The notes below the pieces were generated by a model. It saw nothing but the letters and a program-made list of their open reading frames with translations, was not told the origin of the DNA and did not search any database. From NCBI GenBank assembly GCA_964424125.1, contig CAYRHS010000175.1, forward strand, positions 1-6,218: 6,218 nucleotides of DNA. The letters are read 5' to 3'. How positions within the stretch are numbered: position 1 is the first letter of the stretch; each line of letters begins with the position of its first letter. The stretch is from CAYRHS01 sp964424125 (lineage in GTDB: Bacteria > Actinomycetota > Acidimicrobiia > IMCC26256 > JAOSJL01). The position numbers and the translations under genes are program-made. Positions 4,365 to 6,218 of this stretch are shown in pieces.

Positions 4365-5996
4365 ATGGCGACGAGCCGACGGAGCGCCCGGTCCGCAACG
4401 GCCGTGACCCGTCGTGCCTTCCTGGGTGGGGTGGCCGCTGCGGGCCTGGCTGCCTGTTCGGGCGGGTCGCAGGAGTCCTCGCCGTCGTCGACGACGGAAC
4501 CGCTCCCCGCCACCCCGCGCCTCTCCGGGGACCCGTTCACGTTGGGCGTGGCGTCCGGTGACCCGCTCCCCGACGGCGTGACCCTGTGGACCCGCCTCGC
4601 CCCGGACCCGCTCGACGCGGCGTCGATGCCCGAGACCGACGTCCCGGTCGCATGGGAGGTGGCGGCCGACGAGGACTTCGACGACGTCGTGCAGTCGGGG
4701 ACTCTCGTGACCGGCCCGGCGCTGGCGCACTCGGTTCATGTCGATGTGCGTGACCTCGAGCCCGCGCAGCCGTACTGGTACCGCTTCACCGTCGGCCAGT
4801 ACGACAGCCCGGTCGGGAGAACGCTCACCGCGCCGGCCGCCGACTCGTCCCCGGAGCGACTCCGCTTCGCGATCGCGAACTGCCAGGCCTACCAGAGCGG
4901 CTACTACACGCCCTACCCGCACCTCGCGGACGAGGACGTCGAGTTCGTCGTGTTCCTGGGCGACTACATCTACGAGCTCGAGGCGTCGATCGCCGCCCGC
5001 CCGCACGGGCTCCCGCCGCCCCAGGACCTCGACCAGTTCCGGACGCTGTACGGGCGCAACAAGACCGACACCGACCTCCAGGCCGCGCACGCCGCGCACC
5101 CGTGGATCGTCACCTGGGACGACCACGAGGTGGAGGACAACTACGCCGACCTCGTCCCCGGCGCCGTCGGCCAGGCCGCGAACCCGAACGCGAAGGCCGA
5201 GTTCCCCGACAAGCGCGCCGCGGCCTACCGGGCCTTCTGGGAGCACATGCCGATCCGGGCCGAGCCACCGTCGGGACCCGACCTGCAGATCTACCGCGCC
5301 TTTCGCTTCGGCGACCTCGTGTCGATGCCCGTGCTCGATGCTCGCCAGTACCGCACGCCTCCACCCGCTGACGCCGGCGCCGCTGCGCTACCGCGCTCGG
5401 CAGGCGGCGGAGCGCAGCTCCCGGAGTCGTTCGACGAGGACCGGACCCTGCTCGGCAAGGAGCAGGAGGCGTGGCTCGAAGAGAAGCTGCGCAGCTCGGA
5501 TGCCCGCTGGAACGTGCTCGCGCAGCAGTCGATCATGGCGGAGTGCGACCGCGCGCCCGACGACCCGAACGCGGGGTTCAGCATCGACTCGTGGGACGGT
5601 TTCGTCGCGGCGCGCAATCGTCTGCTCGGGTTCATCGACGACCAGGAGATCGACAACGTCGTCTCCGTCGGTGGCGACATCCACACGAGCGCGGTCACCG
5701 ACTTGCACACCGACTTCCAGGAGCCGGGCTCGCCGATCGTCGCCGCCGAGCTAATCGGGCCGTCGGTCAGCGCGCTCGAGAACCTCCCCGACGGCTACCC
5801 GCAGGGCGCGTTGTCGAGCCCGCACATCCATCTCTATGACATCGAACGACACGGCTACCTGCGCTGCGAGGTCGACCAGGACGCCTTCCGCGCTGACTAC
5901 CGCTGGGTCGCGACGACGCTCGAGCCCGAGTCCGGGATCGAGACGGGCAGCTCGTGGGTCGTCGAGTCGGGACGTCCCGGCGCGCAGGAGGTCTGA
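4365..5996 (+). CDS. phoD: PhoD-family alkaline phosphatase/phosphodiesterase, Tat-exported lipoprotein
   Basis: A 543-residue secreted metallophosphoesterase that should release phosphate from organic phosphomonoesters or diesters outside the membrane. The N-terminus has a twin-arginine signal (TRRAFLGG, 15-22), a hydrophobic stretch and a lipobox LAAC with Cys31. It should therefore leave folded, with its metals, through Tat and be lipid-anchored. A Ser/Thr/Pro linker (about 34-52) leads to the PhoD N-terminal beta domain (FTLGVASGDPLPDGVTLWTRL, from 58). The catalytic domain has ANCQ with Cys173, LGDYIYE (198-204), TWDDHEVEDNY (250-260), LDARQYR (324-330) and GGDIHTSA (436-443). These are the Fe/Ca-binding segments of Bacillus subtilis PhoD. 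The length is usual for the family. The ATG is chosen because it begins the signal peptide; the frame upstream overlaps the previous gene. Such genes are often induced by phosphate starvation, but no Pho box was identified. Substrate preference cannot be read from sequence. Confidence 0.93.
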   Translation: MATSRRSARSATAVTRRAFLGGVAAAGLAACSGGSQESSPSSTTEPLPATPRLSGDPFTLGVASGDPLPDGVTLWTRLAPDPLDAASMPETDVPVAWEVAADEDFDDVVQSGTLVTGPALAHSVHVDVRDLEPAQPYWYRFTVGQYDSPVGRTLTAPAADSSPERLRFAIANCQAYQSGYYTPYPHLADEDVEFVVFLGDYIYELEASIAARPHGLPPPQDLDQFRTLYGRNKTDTDLQAAHAAHPWIVTWDDHEVEDNYADLVPGAVGQAANPNAKAEFPDKRAAAYRAFWEHMPIRAEPPSGPDLQIYRAFRFGDLVSMPVLDARQYRTPPPADAGAAALPRSAGGGAQLPESFDEDRTLLGKEQEAWLEEKLRSSDARWNVLAQQSIMAECDRAPDDPNAGFSIDSWDGFVAARNRLLGFIDDQEIDNVVSVGGDIHTSAVTDLHTDFQEPGSPIVAAELIGPSVSALENLPDGYPQGALSSPHIHLYDIERHGYLRCEVDQDAFRADYRWVATTLEPESGIETGSSWVVESGRPGAQEV

Positions 5997-6033
5997 GCGA
6001 CGCAGCCGCGCCGGGTTCGGTGGGCAGGCGCGA

Positions 6034-6218
6034 TCAGCCGGACTCGACGGGGCCGATGTCGGGTCCGGCCCCCGTCGCGCGAGGACTGCCGTCGAGGTCG
6101 AGGTCGAGGCCCTCGACCGCCAGTCCGGCGTCGCGGGCCGGGCTGTCGGCGCTGGTGGAGTAGTCGCCGGCCCCGGTGAAGCCGGGGTCGGCGACGATCA
6201 CGTCGCTGCCGTAACCGG
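6034..6218 (-). CDS. C-terminal end of a surface beta-helix protein (choice-of-anchor Q-like), 5' part outside window
   Basis: Reading the minus strand from the right edge gives 60 open codons and a TGA at 6034-6036. There is no start codon in the window because the gene begins beyond base 6218. The peptide contains SPARDAG, then an LDLDLDGSPR run and the ending GAGPDIGPVE. This order (S-P-A-x-D-A-G, D-x-D-G-x-P-R, and a final D-I-G-x-x-E) is typical of the C-termini of right-handed parallel beta-helix surface or secreted proteins with a choice-of-anchor Q domain. Such proteins are thought to be extracellular, with roles in adhesion or polysaccharide binding; the function here is unknown. The gene converges on the PhoD-like gene, with 37 bases between the two stops and no obvious terminator. 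Confidence 0.78.
   Translation of the reverse strand, partial: GYGSDVIVADPGFTGAGDYSTSADSPARDAGLAVEGLDLDLDGSPRATGAGPDIGPVESG
6091..6108. repeat. Three tandem copies of GTCGAG within coding sequence
   Basis: GTCGAG is repeated three times exactly. On the minus strand it encodes the alternating Leu-Asp run of the beta-helix protein C-terminus. Copy-number change would add or remove two residues without a frameshift. Confidence 0.6.
6163..6195. repeat. Long near-perfect inverted repeat inside the beta-helix gene
   Basis: Two 14-base arms (6163-6176 and 6182-6195) are complementary at 13 positions, with the remaining position a G-T pair, around a five-base loop (TGAAG). The arms lie within coding sequence of the partial minus-strand gene. 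They would form a very stable hairpin in RNA or single-stranded DNA. No T-tract follows, so it is not a typical terminator; it may simply reflect GC-rich coding of Ala-Asp-Pro-Gly and Gly-Ala-Gly-Asp. Confidence 0.6.

Noticed and set aside
4738..5754. 338-codon plus-strand frame inside the PhoD-like gene
   Set aside because: It is an Arg/Ser/Thr-rich shadow of the real gene, which carries all PhoD motifs in its own frame.
5997..6033. Terminator between the two convergent genes at the right end
   Set aside because: No stem of useful length with a U-tract was found in these 37 bases.

Overview
The window is very GC-rich, with codon third positions almost all G or C. GTG starts, a Tat-type lipoprotein and possible leaderless -10 boxes sitting directly before start codons suggest a high-GC actinobacterium, perhaps an Acidimicrobiia-like lineage. 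The lineage is an inference; there is no rRNA or other taxonomic marker here. No tRNA, rRNA, CRISPR array, insertion sequence or clear intrinsic terminator was seen. Genes are densely packed, and the longest gene-free stretch is about 130 bases.

Layout from left to right. (1) The 3' part of an FtsH-like AAA+ zinc protease (plus strand, cut by the window edge). (2) Nine bases later, a 103-codon frame resembling only the NAD(P)-binding first half of a short-chain dehydrogenase. (3) Three bases beyond its stop, the stop of a convergent minus-strand small-molecule methyltransferase of the DesVI/TylM1 type. (4) A 129-bp divergent intergenic region with a perfect 7-bp hairpin. (5) A plus-strand beta-class DNA methyltransferase, followed 25 bases later by (6) an unrecognised 334-residue protein. 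(7) A Tat-exported lipoprotein of the PhoD alkaline phosphatase/phosphodiesterase family. (8) At the right edge, on the minus strand, the last 60 codons of a probable surface beta-helix protein. That gene has no start inside the window, so a simple start-to-stop ORF search misses it.

The most interesting unit is the pair (5)+(6). A DNA methyltransferase with TSPPY and DPFMGSGST motifs is followed closely by a protein of unknown family. That protein has two nuclease-like motif candidates: D-x10-E-W-K, and P-A-D-x9-S-C-K, the latter recalling the S-x-K active site of Cfr10I/NgoMIV-type restriction enzymes. An undescribed restriction-modification pair is a reasonable hypothesis but is not proven by sequence reading. 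The other genes look like independent housekeeping or accessory units and show no common pathway.
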